This document shows, piece after piece, positions 15,986 through 23,669 of a stretch of DNA of 45,832 nucleotides (the stretch's first letter is position 1; each line of letters starts with the position of its first letter). The notes below the pieces were generated by a model. That model was given only the letters and a program-made list of their open reading frames with translations. It was not told where the DNA came from and did no database searches. The stretch lies in assembly GCA_944332815.1 (NCBI GenBank), contig CALVKQ010000011.1, positions 1-45,832 of the forward strand. Reading direction: 5' to 3'. The position numbers and the translations under genes were made by a program. The DNA is from an uncultured Clostridia bacterium. Lineage in GTDB: Bacteria; Bacillota; Clostridia; Christensenellales; CAG-917.

Positions 15986-18381
15986 AAAGAGATTTTTCGG
16001 CATTCGCAAAAAAGGGTTTCGTGCTGCTGGACGGCGGCTTCGGGACGGAATTGCAAAAACAGGGGCTGCCGGGCGGCGTCGCGCCCGAAAGCCTCAACCT
16101 CTCCGACCCCGAAAGAGTGAAGGATATCCACCGCGCTTACGCGAGAGCGGGCGCGGATGTCATCTGCTCCAACACGTTCGGCGCGAACCGCCGCAAACAT
16201 ACTCGCAGCGGCGAGGCTGCTGCTCTTACGGCGGCAGGCGTCCGCCTTGCGCGCGAAGCGGTGGGAGAGGATAAGTTCGTCGCGCTGGACATAGGACCCA
16301 CAGGCGCGCTCACGGAGCCGCTCGGCGACCTCTCCTTCGAGGAGGCGTACGACGTGTTCAGGGAGCAGATCGCAGCGGCAGGGGAGTTTGCGGACGTTAT
16401 CCTCATAGAAACAATGTCCGACCTCACGGAGCTCAAGGCGGCGGCGCTCGCCGCGCGCGAGAACAGCTCTCTGCCCGTCATGTGCTCCATGACCTTCGAC
16501 GAGAGCGGCAGGACGTTCACGGGGTGCAGCGTGGAGTGCTTCGGGCTCACCGCCTCCGCGTACGCGGACTTTTTGGGCATCAACTGTTCGCTGGGGCCCG
16601 ACAAGATATTCCCACTTATAAAACGACTGCTCGCGGTCAGCCGCGTGCCCGTTTTCGTGAAGGCTAACGCAGGACTTCCCGACAGCATGATGAACTATCC
16701 CGTAGGCGCGGAGGAGTTCGCAGGGGAGTACGGAAATTATGTCGATATAGGGGTGTCCGTCTTGGGCGGCTGCTGCGGCACGACGCCGGGACATATCGCG
16801 GCGGTGAAAGAGATGTTGTCCGCAAAAAAGCCGGTTAAACATGACATTCCGTATGTTTCAGCCGTCTGTTCTGCCACGAAAACCGTTTTTATCGACGGCG
16901 TGCGCGTCGTGGGCGAACGCATAAATCCCACGGGCAAAAAGGCGATGAAAGAGGCGCTTTTGAACGGGGATAACGCTTATATCGCGGCGCAGACCCTCGA
17001 ACAGGTCGAGGCAGGGGCGGATATCCTGGACGTCAACTGCGGTCTGCCCGGCATCGACGAGGGGGAGATGTTGGAAAGGGTGGTGAAGTTTGTCGGCGCC
17101 CTTACCGACCTTCCGTTGCAGATTGACTGCGGCAAGGCGGACGCCGTGGAACGCGCGCTGCGCGCTTACACCGGCAAAGCCATCGTCAATTCCGTCACCG
17201 CGGACGACGAGTCGCTGGACGCGTTGCTGCCCGTCGTCAAAAAGTACGGCGCGGCGGTGGTCGGGCTCACGGTGGGCAGGGAAGGCGTGCCGCATACCGT
17301 GGATGAGAGGCTCGCGCTCGCGCGCAAGATAGTCGCCGCCGCAAAAAAGTTCGGCATCCCCGAACAGGACATTTTCATAGATTGCCTCACCCTCACCGTG
17401 GGGGCGGAGCAGGAACAGGCGATGAACACCCTCGCCGCCATCACCGCGGTGAAGCGCGAGTTCGACGTCAGGACCACCCTCGGGGTGTCCAACGTGTCCT
17501 TCGGACTGCCGGCAAGAAAACTGCTCAACACCGCTTTCCTTACTATGGCGATGTACGCAGGGCTGGATCTGCCCATCCTCAACCCGAATATCCCCGAAAA
17601 TATGCAGGCGGTGGACGCTTTCAACGTGCTGTCGGGCAGGGACGCAGGGTGCGGATGTTATGCGGAAAAGTACGCCGGGTTTAAGGACGCGCCCTCAAAA
17701 CCGCTTGCCGCGCATAAGCCTGCGTCGGAAGGGGCAGAGCCCGGGCAGGGGGACGCGAAAGAGGAGCTGTTTTATTGCATATCCAAAGGGCTGGACAGGG
17801 CTGTTGACGTGACAAGAGCGGCGCTTGCCGTACACGACGGCTTGTGGGTAATTGACGAGATGCTCATCCCTGCGCTCGACCGCGTGGGAGAGAATTACGC
17901 CGCAGGGCGCATCTTCCTGCCCCAGCTCATCACTTCCGCCGAAACCGCAAAGAAGTGTTTTGACGAAGTGCGCGCCACGTTCGCGGACGCGAGCGGCGCG
18001 GATAAGGGCGTGATAGTGCTCGCCACCGTCAAGGGAGATGTCCACGACATAGGCAAGAACATCGTTAAGACGGTGCTGGAAAATTACGGCTACCGCATAG
18101 TGGACCTGGGCAAGAACGTGCCGCCCGAAGAGGTGGTCGCAGCCTGCGAGCGGCACTCCGCAAAACTGTGCGGACTCAGCGCGCTCATGACTACCACGGT
18201 GGATAATATGCGCGTCACGACGGAGGCGGTGCACAGGGCGTGTCCGCAGTGCAAAGTCATGGTCGGCGGCGCGGTGCTCACCGCAGAATATGCCCGAAAG
18301 ATAGGTGCGGACAGATACTGCCGCGACGCGGCGGAGAGTGCGAGATACGCCGAAGAGATATTCGCGGATGCGAAGAAGTGA
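15982..18381 (+). CDS. metH: Cobalamin-dependent methionine synthase, lacking the reactivation domain
   Basis: It transfers the methyl group of 5-methyl-THF to homocysteine through bound cobalamin. The 799 residues hold, in order: the homocysteine/Zn domain (about 1-290; C202, C264 and C265 as zinc ligands, in NCSLGP and GGCCGTTPGH); the pterin-binding domain (about 300-560; VVGERINPTGKK, ILDVNCG); a cap domain (about 600-670); and the B12-binding domain (about 680-799) with GDVHDIGKN, His688 being the lower cobalt ligand. Full-length MetH is about 1,200 residues; the missing C-terminal domain is encoded by the gene immediately upstream. The start overlaps that gene by 4 bases. The 'BhmT/MtaC-like' alternative is less likely given the complete set of modules. 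Confidence 0.95.
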   Translation: MKRDFSAFAKKGFVLLDGGFGTELQKQGLPGGVAPESLNLSDPERVKDIHRAYARAGADVICSNTFGANRRKHTRSGEAAALTAAGVRLAREAVGEDKFVALDIGPTGALTEPLGDLSFEEAYDVFREQIAAAGEFADVILIETMSDLTELKAAALAARENSSLPVMCSMTFDESGRTFTGCSVECFGLTASAYADFLGINCSLGPDKIFPLIKRLLAVSRVPVFVKANAGLPDSMMNYPVGAEEFAGEYGNYVDIGVSVLGGCCGTTPGHIAAVKEMLSAKKPVKHDIPYVSAVCSATKTVFIDGVRVVGERINPTGKKAMKEALLNGDNAYIAAQTLEQVEAGADILDVNCGLPGIDEGEMLERVVKFVGALTDLPLQIDCGKADAVERALRAYTGKAIVNSVTADDESLDALLPVVKKYGAAVVGLTVGREGVPHTVDERLALARKIVAAAKKFGIPEQDIFIDCLTLTVGAEQEQAMNTLAAITAVKREFDVRTTLGVSNVSFGLPARKLLNTAFLTMAMYAGLDLPILNPNIPENMQAVDAFNVLSGRDAGCGCYAEKYAGFKDAPSKPLAAHKPASEGAEPGQGDAKEELFYCISKGLDRAVDVTRAALAVHDGLWVIDEMLIPALDRVGENYAAGRIFLPQLITSAETAKKCFDEVRATFADASGADKGVIVLATVKGDVHDIGKNIVKTVLENYGYRIVDLGKNVPPEEVVAACERHSAKLCGLSALMTTTVDNMRVTTEAVHRACPQCKVMVGGAVLTAEYARKIGADRYCRDAAESARYAEEIFADAKK

Positions 18382-18426
18382 AGGGCAGAGTTCGCCCGAA
18401 ATGACGTTTTAACTGTCCGATATGTC

Positions 18427-18466
18427 AAAAAAAGCTGCCGTTCCGCACATTGTACGGAACGGCAGC
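18427..18466 (-). terminator. Terminator of yjbQ
   Basis: Perfect 12-bp stem (18434-18445 with 18455-18466), with the A-run at 18427-18433 serving as a T-run on the minus strand. It lies between the convergent metH and yjbQ. Confidence 0.8.
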
Positions 18467-18504
18467 CTACTGCTTGTCCGCTCGCGCGGACTTGGGAGGA
18501 AGCG

Positions 18505-18921
18505 TTATTCTCCGATTATTTTTATCATGATGCGCTTTTGGCGCATGCCGTCGAATTCACCGTAAAAGATCTGTTCCCAAGTGCCGAAATCAAGCTTGCC
18601 TTCGGTGATGGCGACGACCACTTCGCGCCCCATGATGGTGCGTTTGAGGTGCGCGTCGGCGTTGTCCTCGTAGCCGTTGTGGGCGTATTGAGAGTAGGGC
18701 TTCTCGGGGGCGAGTTTTTCAAGCCAGCGTTCGTAGTCGGAGTGCAGTCCGCTTTCGTCGTCGTTGATGAACACGCTGGCGGTGATATTCATTGCGTTGA
18801 CCAGCACCAGCCCTTCCTGTACGCCCGATTCGCGCACAGCCTGCGCCACCTGCGGCGTGATGTTCAGAAATCCTCTGCGAGAGGGGATGTTGACGGTCAG
18901 CACTTTGCGGTAACTCTTCAT
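18505..18921 (-). CDS. yjbQ: YjbQ/UPF0047 family protein
   Basis: A 138-residue protein of the UPF0047 family (PF01894), small beta-rich trimers annotated as secondary thiamine-phosphate synthase from complementation; the true role is uncertain. Family marks: [39 protein letters not shown] near the start, [39 protein letters not shown] at the end, finishing in IKIIGE. The ATG at 18921 is preferred over an upstream one because AAGGAG lies 5 bases before it and family members start here. Single gene, with its own terminator. Confidence 0.9.
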   Translation of the reverse strand: MKSYRKVLTVNIPSRRGFLNITPQVAQAVRESGVQEGLVLVNAMNITASVFINDDESGLHSDYERWLEKLAPEKPYSQYAHNGYEDNADAHLKRTIMGREVVVAITEGKLDFGTWEQIFYGEFDGMRQKRIMIKIIGE

Positions 18922-19062
18922 GTAAGCTCCTTGCGCGTGCGCGCCCTTTTTTTTGAATATAACGCAATATCTCCCTCCTGTCAAGACCGAAACCGCGCGG
19001 CATGGAGATGCGTCCCTTTTGTGCGCCGCCGAAAATGAGGAGGGATGCCGCGTTAAACACTG

Positions 19063-19091
19063 TTGCCCGAAAGGACGGAAAGTAGTATGAT
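19063..19091 (+). promoter_or_regulatory. Promoter of the decarboxylase-like gene
   Basis: TTGCCC (19063-19068), 17 bases, TATGAT (19086-19091), 35 bases before the GTG start. Confidence 0.55.
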
Positions 19092-19126
19092 AGATATGCG
19101 GCGTTGCAGCCGTAAGGAAGACGGAC

Positions 19127-20560
19127 GTGAAAGAGGACTCGCTTTACCGAAAACTGAGCGCGCTGAGATCGTCGGACATACTGCCTATGCATATGCCCGG
19201 GCATAAGCGCGCCCTTGCCGAGTTTCCGTGGCTCGCCGACCTCGGGGCGGCTTTCGATATCACGGAAACGGAGGGGTTCGACGACTTGTACGCACCCTGC
19301 GGAACGCTCAAAAACTTGCTTTGCCGCCTCGCTTCCATCTGGGGCAGCCGCCGCGCGTTCCTGTCCGTGAACGGCAGCACGGGGGCGATGTTTGCCGCGC
19401 TCTCCGCCGTAGGGGAGAAGGGTGTCATCGCGGCGAGGAACTGCCACCGTTCCGTTTTCAATGCGATAGAGAGGTTGAAACTGCCTTCCGCGACCGTCCT
19501 CCCCGACATCGCGGAGGGGATGGGCTTTTACGGCAGCGTGTCGCCGCAGGCGGTGGCGGAGGCTCTGGACGCGACGGGCTACAAAGCCGTGGTGCTCACT
19601 TCGCCCACCTATGAGGGGATATTGAGCGATGTGCGCGCGATAGCCGACGTCGCGCATGAGAGGGGAGCGTTGCTCATTCTGGACGCGGCGCACGGCGCGC
19701 ACCTCGGGCTCTCGGATGCTTTCCCGAAAGGCGGCGTTCGGGAGGGAGCGGACATCGTGGTCATGAGCCTGCATAAAACCTTGCCCTCGCTCACGCAGAC
19801 CGCCGTGCTGCATATCGCGACGGAAAGAGCGGACGCTTCGGACATCGCATCCGCAATTGCCGCATTCAACACCAGCAGCCCCTCCTACGTGTTCATGGCA
19901 GGGGTGGACGGCATGGCGGAGTATCTGGAAAAACGTGGCAGGGACAAACTGACGGAGCTTGCGTCCGAGCTTGCCGCGTTTAGGAAAAAAGCCTCTTCAT
20001 TCAGGCGGCTGCGCCTTTTCGACGGCAGGGCGCGCGATGGACGAGTTTTCGATATCGACGGTTCAAAGCTATATTTCGACTGCTTAAAGTGCGGTTTTAG
20101 CGGATATGAGTTAAAAAAGCGGTTGCTTTCGGAGTTCGGCATCGAGGCGGAGAGCGCCTATCCTCACGGGGTGTTGGCGTACGCGACCGTGGGCGACGGC
20201 AGCGCGAGTCTTGGCAGACTGTTCGAGGCTTGCGCCGCCATAGACGATAGCGGTGAAGCGGCAGAAAACGCGGAGCCCGTGTCCGCGCCCGTCTTCGGGG
20301 AGAGGGCGGAGGAGTTGTTCCGCGCCGCAAGGCTTCCCTCCGAAAAGGTGATTTTTCAGGGCGCGGTGGGCAGAGTGGCGGCGGAAAGCGTTTGGGTGTA
20401 TCCCCCCGGCATCCCCGTACTGTTGCCCGGAGAGAGGGTGACGGAGGGGTGCGTGCGCTATCTCGCAGGGGCGGAGCGCCGCGGCGCGGAAGTGGCGGCA
20501 GGCGGCGGACAGGCGCGCGGCAGCGTTCGGGTGACGGCGGAGCGCGACCCGAAGATATGA
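19127..20560 (+). CDS. PLP-dependent Orn/Lys/Arg decarboxylase family protein
   Basis: 477 residues, the size of the short Bacillus/Clostridia branch (SpeA/YaaO-like) of fold-type I decarboxylases. Visible marks: MHMPGHKR near the N-terminus, a glycine-rich NGSTGA loop for the PLP phosphate, [11 protein letters not shown] with the ring-stacking/Asp region, and [11 protein letters not shown] with the Schiff-base Lys217. The C-terminal part (GVLAYATVG..., [12 protein letters not shown]) is the family's small domain. Substrate cannot be decided; arginine (agmatine, polyamine route) or lysine are the usual options. It starts with GTG behind AAGGAAG. The next gene, scfA, has its own promoter 14 bases after the stop codon, so the two may be unlinked in function. 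Confidence 0.88.
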   Translation: MKEDSLYRKLSALRSSDILPMHMPGHKRALAEFPWLADLGAAFDITETEGFDDLYAPCGTLKNLLCRLASIWGSRRAFLSVNGSTGAMFAALSAVGEKGVIAARNCHRSVFNAIERLKLPSATVLPDIAEGMGFYGSVSPQAVAEALDATGYKAVVLTSPTYEGILSDVRAIADVAHERGALLILDAAHGAHLGLSDAFPKGGVREGADIVVMSLHKTLPSLTQTAVLHIATERADASDIASAIAAFNTSSPSYVFMAGVDGMAEYLEKRGRDKLTELASELAAFRKKASSFRRLRLFDGRARDGRVFDIDGSKLYFDCLKCGFSGYELKKRLLSEFGIEAESAYPHGVLAYATVGDGSASLGRLFEACAAIDDSGEAAENAEPVSAPVFGERAEELFRAARLPSEKVIFQGAVGRVAAESVWVYPPGIPVLLPGERVTEGCVRYLAGAERRGAEVAAGGGQARGSVRVTAERDPKI

Positions 20561-20573
20561 CGGAAAGGAACAA

Positions 20574-20602
20574 TTGACAAAAGTATAAAACGTAGGTATA
20601 AT
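20574..20602 (+). promoter_or_regulatory. Perfect consensus sigma-A promoter of scfA
   Basis: TTGACA (20574-20579), 17-base spacer, TATAAT (20597-20602): an exact match to the consensus in both boxes, 34 bases before the start codon. It implies strong constitutive expression of the peptide. Confidence 0.85.
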
Positions 20603-20636
20603 CATAGTAATAAAACAACACGACAAGGAGCATATC

Positions 20637-20783
20637 ATGAAAAGAATAATCTCTTTGAACACGCGCAATCTCGAAACCAGCAAGAAAGACGGCGGCTGCG
20701 GCGAATGCCAGACCTCCTGCCAGTCCGCTTGCAAGACTTCCTGCGGCGTCGCGAACCAGAAGTGCGAAAAGTCCGCGAAGTGA
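20637..20783 (+). CDS. scfA: SCIFF ribosomal peptide precursor (six cysteines in forty-five residues)
   Basis: 48-residue peptide with six cysteines at 21, 24, 28, 32, 36 and 43; the core CQSACKTSCGVANQKCE is the hallmark of the SCIFF family found across Clostridia. In studied members a radical SAM enzyme links a core Cys sulfur to the alpha carbon of a Thr; here Thr26 and Thr34 are candidates, Thr34 (in CKTSC) being the typical one. The leader MKRIISLNTRNLE is normal for the family. AAGGAG lies 8 bases before the ATG. The maturase follows, after a terminator. The physiological role of SCIFF is unresolved. Confidence 0.95.
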   Translation: MKRIISLNTRNLETSKKDGGCGECQTSCQSACKTSCGVANQKCEKSAK

Positions 20784-20797
20784 CCTTGCGGCAGCCT

Positions 20798-20842
20798 ACA
20801 TCCGTTTTCGGATGAATATCCGCCCGAAACGGGCGGATTTTT
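20798..20842 (+). terminator. Double hairpin terminator between scfA and scfB
   Basis: A small 6-bp hairpin (20799-20804 with 20809-20814) is followed by a perfect 9-bp stem (20818-20826 with 20830-20838, loop AAA) and TTTTTG. It ends 8 bases before the scfB start codon, so scfB is transcribed only by read-through unless a hidden promoter exists. Confidence 0.8.
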
Positions 20843-20850
20843 GCAGATTT

Positions 20851-22230
20851 ATGGTACATCTTTTCAAGAGGTTGGGATATAACGTGGCGGTGGACACCGC
20901 TTCCGCTTCCGTGCACGTGCTGGACGACGTGGCGTACGAGGCGGTTTCCCTTTACGGCAAGACGGAGAGGGAGGAGATAAAGAGCGCGCTTAAAGAGCGT
21001 TTCGGCGTGAGCGATGCGGAGGCGGAGGATTGCCTTTCGGATATAGACTCGCTCGTCGCCGAGGGCAAGTTGTTCTCGGAGGACAAATTCCGCCCCGATG
21101 TGGACGCGCTCGCAAAGCGTTCCCCCGTCGTCAAGGCGCTCTGTCTGCACGTGGCGCACACTTGCAATCTGGACTGCGAGTACTGTTTCGCAAGCCAGGG
21201 CAAGTATCACGGGGAGCGTGCGCTGATGTCCTTTGAGGTGGGCAAGCGCGCGATAGATTTCCTCATTGAAAATTCGGGCAGCCGCCATAATTTGGAAGTG
21301 GACTTTTTCGGCGGCGAGCCTCTCATGAATTTCGGCGTAGTAAAACAAATTGTCGCGTACGCGCGTGAGCGCGAAGCCGAATGCGGCAAGCATTTCCGTT
21401 TCACCCTCACCACCAACGGCATGTTGGTGGACGACGACGTGATAGAGTTCAGCAACCGCGAGATGGACAACGTGGTCATGAGCCTGGACGGCAGGAAGGA
21501 GGTCAACGACCGTTTCAGGAAGACGGTGGGCGGCGTTGGCAGCTTTGACGTCATAGTGCCCAAGTTCCGAAAGTTCGCGGCGGCAAGAGGGGAGCGTGAG
21601 TATTACATCCGCGGCACTTTCACCCACCTCAACCCCGATTTCATGAAGGATATCGACGTCATGCTCGATCTGGGTTTTGACAGGCTCAGTATGGAGCCGG
21701 TCGTCGCGCCGCAGGATTCCCCGTATGCATTGACCGAGGAGGACAAAGCCGTGATCGAAGAGCAGTACGAACTACTTGCGGAGAGGATGATAAAAAGAGA
21801 GGAAGAGGGCAGACCTTTCGTGTTCTATCATTACATGCTCGACCTCGAACACGGTCCTTGCATCTACAAGCGCATTTCTGGCTGCGGCTCCGGGACGGAG
21901 TACATGGCGGTCACGCCGACGGGCGAGCTCTACCCCTGCCACCAGTTCGTGGGAGAAAAGGAGTTCCTGATGGGGAACGTCTTTGACGGCATATCCGAAA
22001 ACGGCGAAAAGGTGAGGGCGGATTTCAAGCGTTGCAACGCTTACTCCAAGCCCGAATGCGACGAGTGCTGGGCGCGGCTGTACTGTTCGGGCGGCTGTGC
22101 GGCGAACGCATGGCACGCCACCGGGGACGTGAACGGGGTCTACGCCTACGGATGCGACCTCTTCCGTTGCAGGATGGAGTGCGCCATCGCCGTGAAAGCG
22201 GCGGAAGCGGTGAGAGGGGACGCGGAGTGA
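20851..22230 (+). CDS. scfB: SCIFF maturase, radical SAM/SPASM protein
   Basis: 459 residues. The N-terminal peptide-recognition domain begins MVHLFKRLGYNVAVD and contains VHVLDDVAYE, as in other SCIFF maturases. The radical SAM cluster motif CxxxCxxC is C105/C109/C112 (CNLDCEYC), with the FFGGEP motif downstream. The C-terminal SPASM region has many cysteines (CGSGTEYMAV, YPCHQF, CNAYSKPECDECWARLYCSGGC, CDLFRCRMEC) for auxiliary Fe-S clusters. It installs the thioether in the ScfA peptide. I prefer the ATG at 20851 because family members begin here; a longer frame from 20812 would start inside the terminator hairpin. No good ribosome binding site precedes 20851, apart from GGGCGG hidden in the stem, consistent with low expression. 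Confidence 0.93.
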   Translation: MVHLFKRLGYNVAVDTASASVHVLDDVAYEAVSLYGKTEREEIKSALKERFGVSDAEAEDCLSDIDSLVAEGKLFSEDKFRPDVDALAKRSPVVKALCLHVAHTCNLDCEYCFASQGKYHGERALMSFEVGKRAIDFLIENSGSRHNLEVDFFGGEPLMNFGVVKQIVAYAREREAECGKHFRFTLTTNGMLVDDDVIEFSNREMDNVVMSLDGRKEVNDRFRKTVGGVGSFDVIVPKFRKFAAARGEREYYIRGTFTHLNPDFMKDIDVMLDLGFDRLSMEPVVAPQDSPYALTEEDKAVIEEQYELLAERMIKREEEGRPFVFYHYMLDLEHGPCIYKRISGCGSGTEYMAVTPTGELYPCHQFVGEKEFLMGNVFDGISENGEKVRADFKRCNAYSKPECDECWARLYCSGGCAANAWHATGDVNGVYAYGCDLFRCRMECAIAVKAAEAVRGDAE

Positions 22231-22254
22231 GCGCTCGGTCAAATCAAACAAACG

Positions 22255-22280
22255 AAAAAACGGCGCACGCGCCGTTTTTT
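22255..22280. terminator. Bidirectional terminator between scfB and the yitT-like gene
   Basis: Perfect 11-bp stem A6CGGCG/CGCCGT6 (22255-22265 with 22270-22280), giving T-runs on both strands, between convergent genes. The arms extend further as CAAATC...GATTTG. Confidence 0.85.
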
Positions 22281-22313
22281 GATTTGTCCGTAATTGTTTT
22301 CGTTTCGACGGTC

Positions 22314-23360
22314 TTACGCGTCCTGAGCGTCCTGCGGAGGATTGAAGCCGTTGCCCTTGACCTCGCGCGCTTTGGTGATGAAGGTGAATGCCAGCGGATC
22401 GCAGTCCTGGATTATGCGCTTGACGGTGTTTATCTGTTTGCGTCTGACCACACACACCAGCACCTTGTGCTCCTCGCCCGTGTAATAGCCTATGCCGCTC
22501 ATGATGGTGACGCCGCGGTGCATTTCGCGCGTGATGTGTTCCGCTATCTCGTTCTGCTTGTCCGAGATTATGTTGAACACCAGCGAGGACTGGAAGCCCG
22601 ACTGCAACACGTCCGCGACCTGCGAGGTGGTGAGCTGGGAGAGGAAGGAGTAGATCATCGGCGAGAGCACTGCGGTGATGAGGGGAGTGTAATCTCCGTC
22701 GCCGACTATCGCGTCGATGTCCAGCCCTATGAAGCCGAGTCCGCCGGAGGCGATGACTATGATGCAGTCGCACATGAAGATGAGCCATTGCACGTCCGCG
22801 ACGGGGTTCTTTGCGTAGATGAGTTTGCCTATGACGTCGGTGCCGCCCAGGGAAGTGTTGTAGCGCAGCATAAAGCCGAGGCTGAGCCCTGCCAGCGCGC
22901 CGCCGGCAAGAGAGGCGAGCAGTTTATAACCGCTTTCGGGCTGTTCGACCGCGTACGTGGGCATGTCCACCGCTCTGAACACCGCCATGAACGCTGCGTA
23001 GACCGTCACGCAGAAGAAGGTGTTGAACGCGAATTTCCTGTCCAGCACGATGAATGCCGCGATGAAAAGAGGGATGTTCAGCACGATGGCGGTGACGGAG
23101 GGGTCGAAGATCCATTCCACCCACGTTTCCAGGTTGTCGAAGGAATTGTTGATGGCGTTGTAGATGATGGAGGAAAGACCGGTTATGCCGCTGGGCGCGA
23201 ACCCGTTGGGCACTATGAAGATGTACGCGGAAAGCGCGCGGACGAGCGCGAGCACGGCGAGGAAAAGGTAGAACCTGGTCGCGTGCATCACTTTTTTGGG
23301 AGTGATCTCTCTCATCCTTGCCGAAAGAGGAAGTTTTTCGGAGCCGTTGTTTTTGTCCAT
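22314..23360 (-). CDS. YitT-family membrane protein (DUF161 + DUF2179)
   Basis: 348 residues. The N-terminal part has five to six membrane segments with the family signature FIVPNGFAPSGITGLSSIIY and later LRYNTSLGGTDVIGKLIY. The C-terminal cytoplasmic domain (about 265-335) is DUF2179: SSLVFNIISDKQNEIAEHI, HRGVTIMSGIGYYTGEEHKVLVCVV and PLAFTFITKAREVKGNGF. These proteins are widespread in Firmicutes; transport has been proposed but the substrate is unknown. GGGAGG lies 10 bases before the ATG. The C-terminal tail NPPQDAQDA is unremarkable. Single gene, ending at the bidirectional terminator. Confidence 0.9.
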   Translation of the reverse strand: MDKNNGSEKLPLSARMREITPKKVMHATRFYLFLAVLALVRALSAYIFIVPNGFAPSGITGLSSIIYNAINNSFDNLETWVEWIFDPSVTAIVLNIPLFIAAFIVLDRKFAFNTFFCVTVYAAFMAVFRAVDMPTYAVEQPESGYKLLASLAGGALAGLSLGFMLRYNTSLGGTDVIGKLIYAKNPVADVQWLIFMCDCIIVIASGGLGFIGLDIDAIVGDGDYTPLITAVLSPMIYSFLSQLTTSQVADVLQSGFQSSLVFNIISDKQNEIAEHITREMHRGVTIMSGIGYYTGEEHKVLVCVVRRKQINTVKRIIQDCDPLAFTFITKAREVKGNGFNPPQDAQDA

Positions 23361-23634
23361 ATAGGTTTATCCTCCCGTGCGGACCGCGTATCTTCGCAAG
23401 TCCCGTCCGACTTTTCGGCGTGCGTATCATGCGCGCGCGTCGGGGTTTCGGTCGCCACAAATATAATCATTTTGCACGGGCAAGTCAAGAAAAAAACGGC
23501 CGCTTTTTCATATGCTTTCGTCCCGTTGAGGTTTAACCGCACACGCGTGCGGAAGTGTAGAGTTATCGGGAGGTCGCCCTCCCCTCTGCAAGGGGAGAGA
23601 GGGGAGCGTTTTCCCCTCCTGATTTCAGTTGGTC
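23361..23634. other. Intergenic region with G/C-run palindrome
   Basis: No gene. At about 23566-23620 there is a purine/pyrimidine-run palindrome (CCCTCCCCT-CTGCA-AGGGGAGAGAGGGG), which looks like a dispersed repeat; a loosely similar CCTCTCCTAAGGGAAAGAGG occurs at about 38369. The rest shows nothing I recognise. Confidence 0.5.
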
Positions 23635-23662
23635 AAAAAAAACAGCCCACTTATGTGGGCTG
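23635..23662 (-). terminator. Terminator of the GH3 gene
   Basis: Perfect 8-bp stem (23643-23650 with 23655-23662), with an 8-base A-run at 23635-23642 that reads as a T-run on the minus strand, 7 bases after the GH3 stop. Confidence 0.9.
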
Positions 23663-23669
23663 CCTTTTC

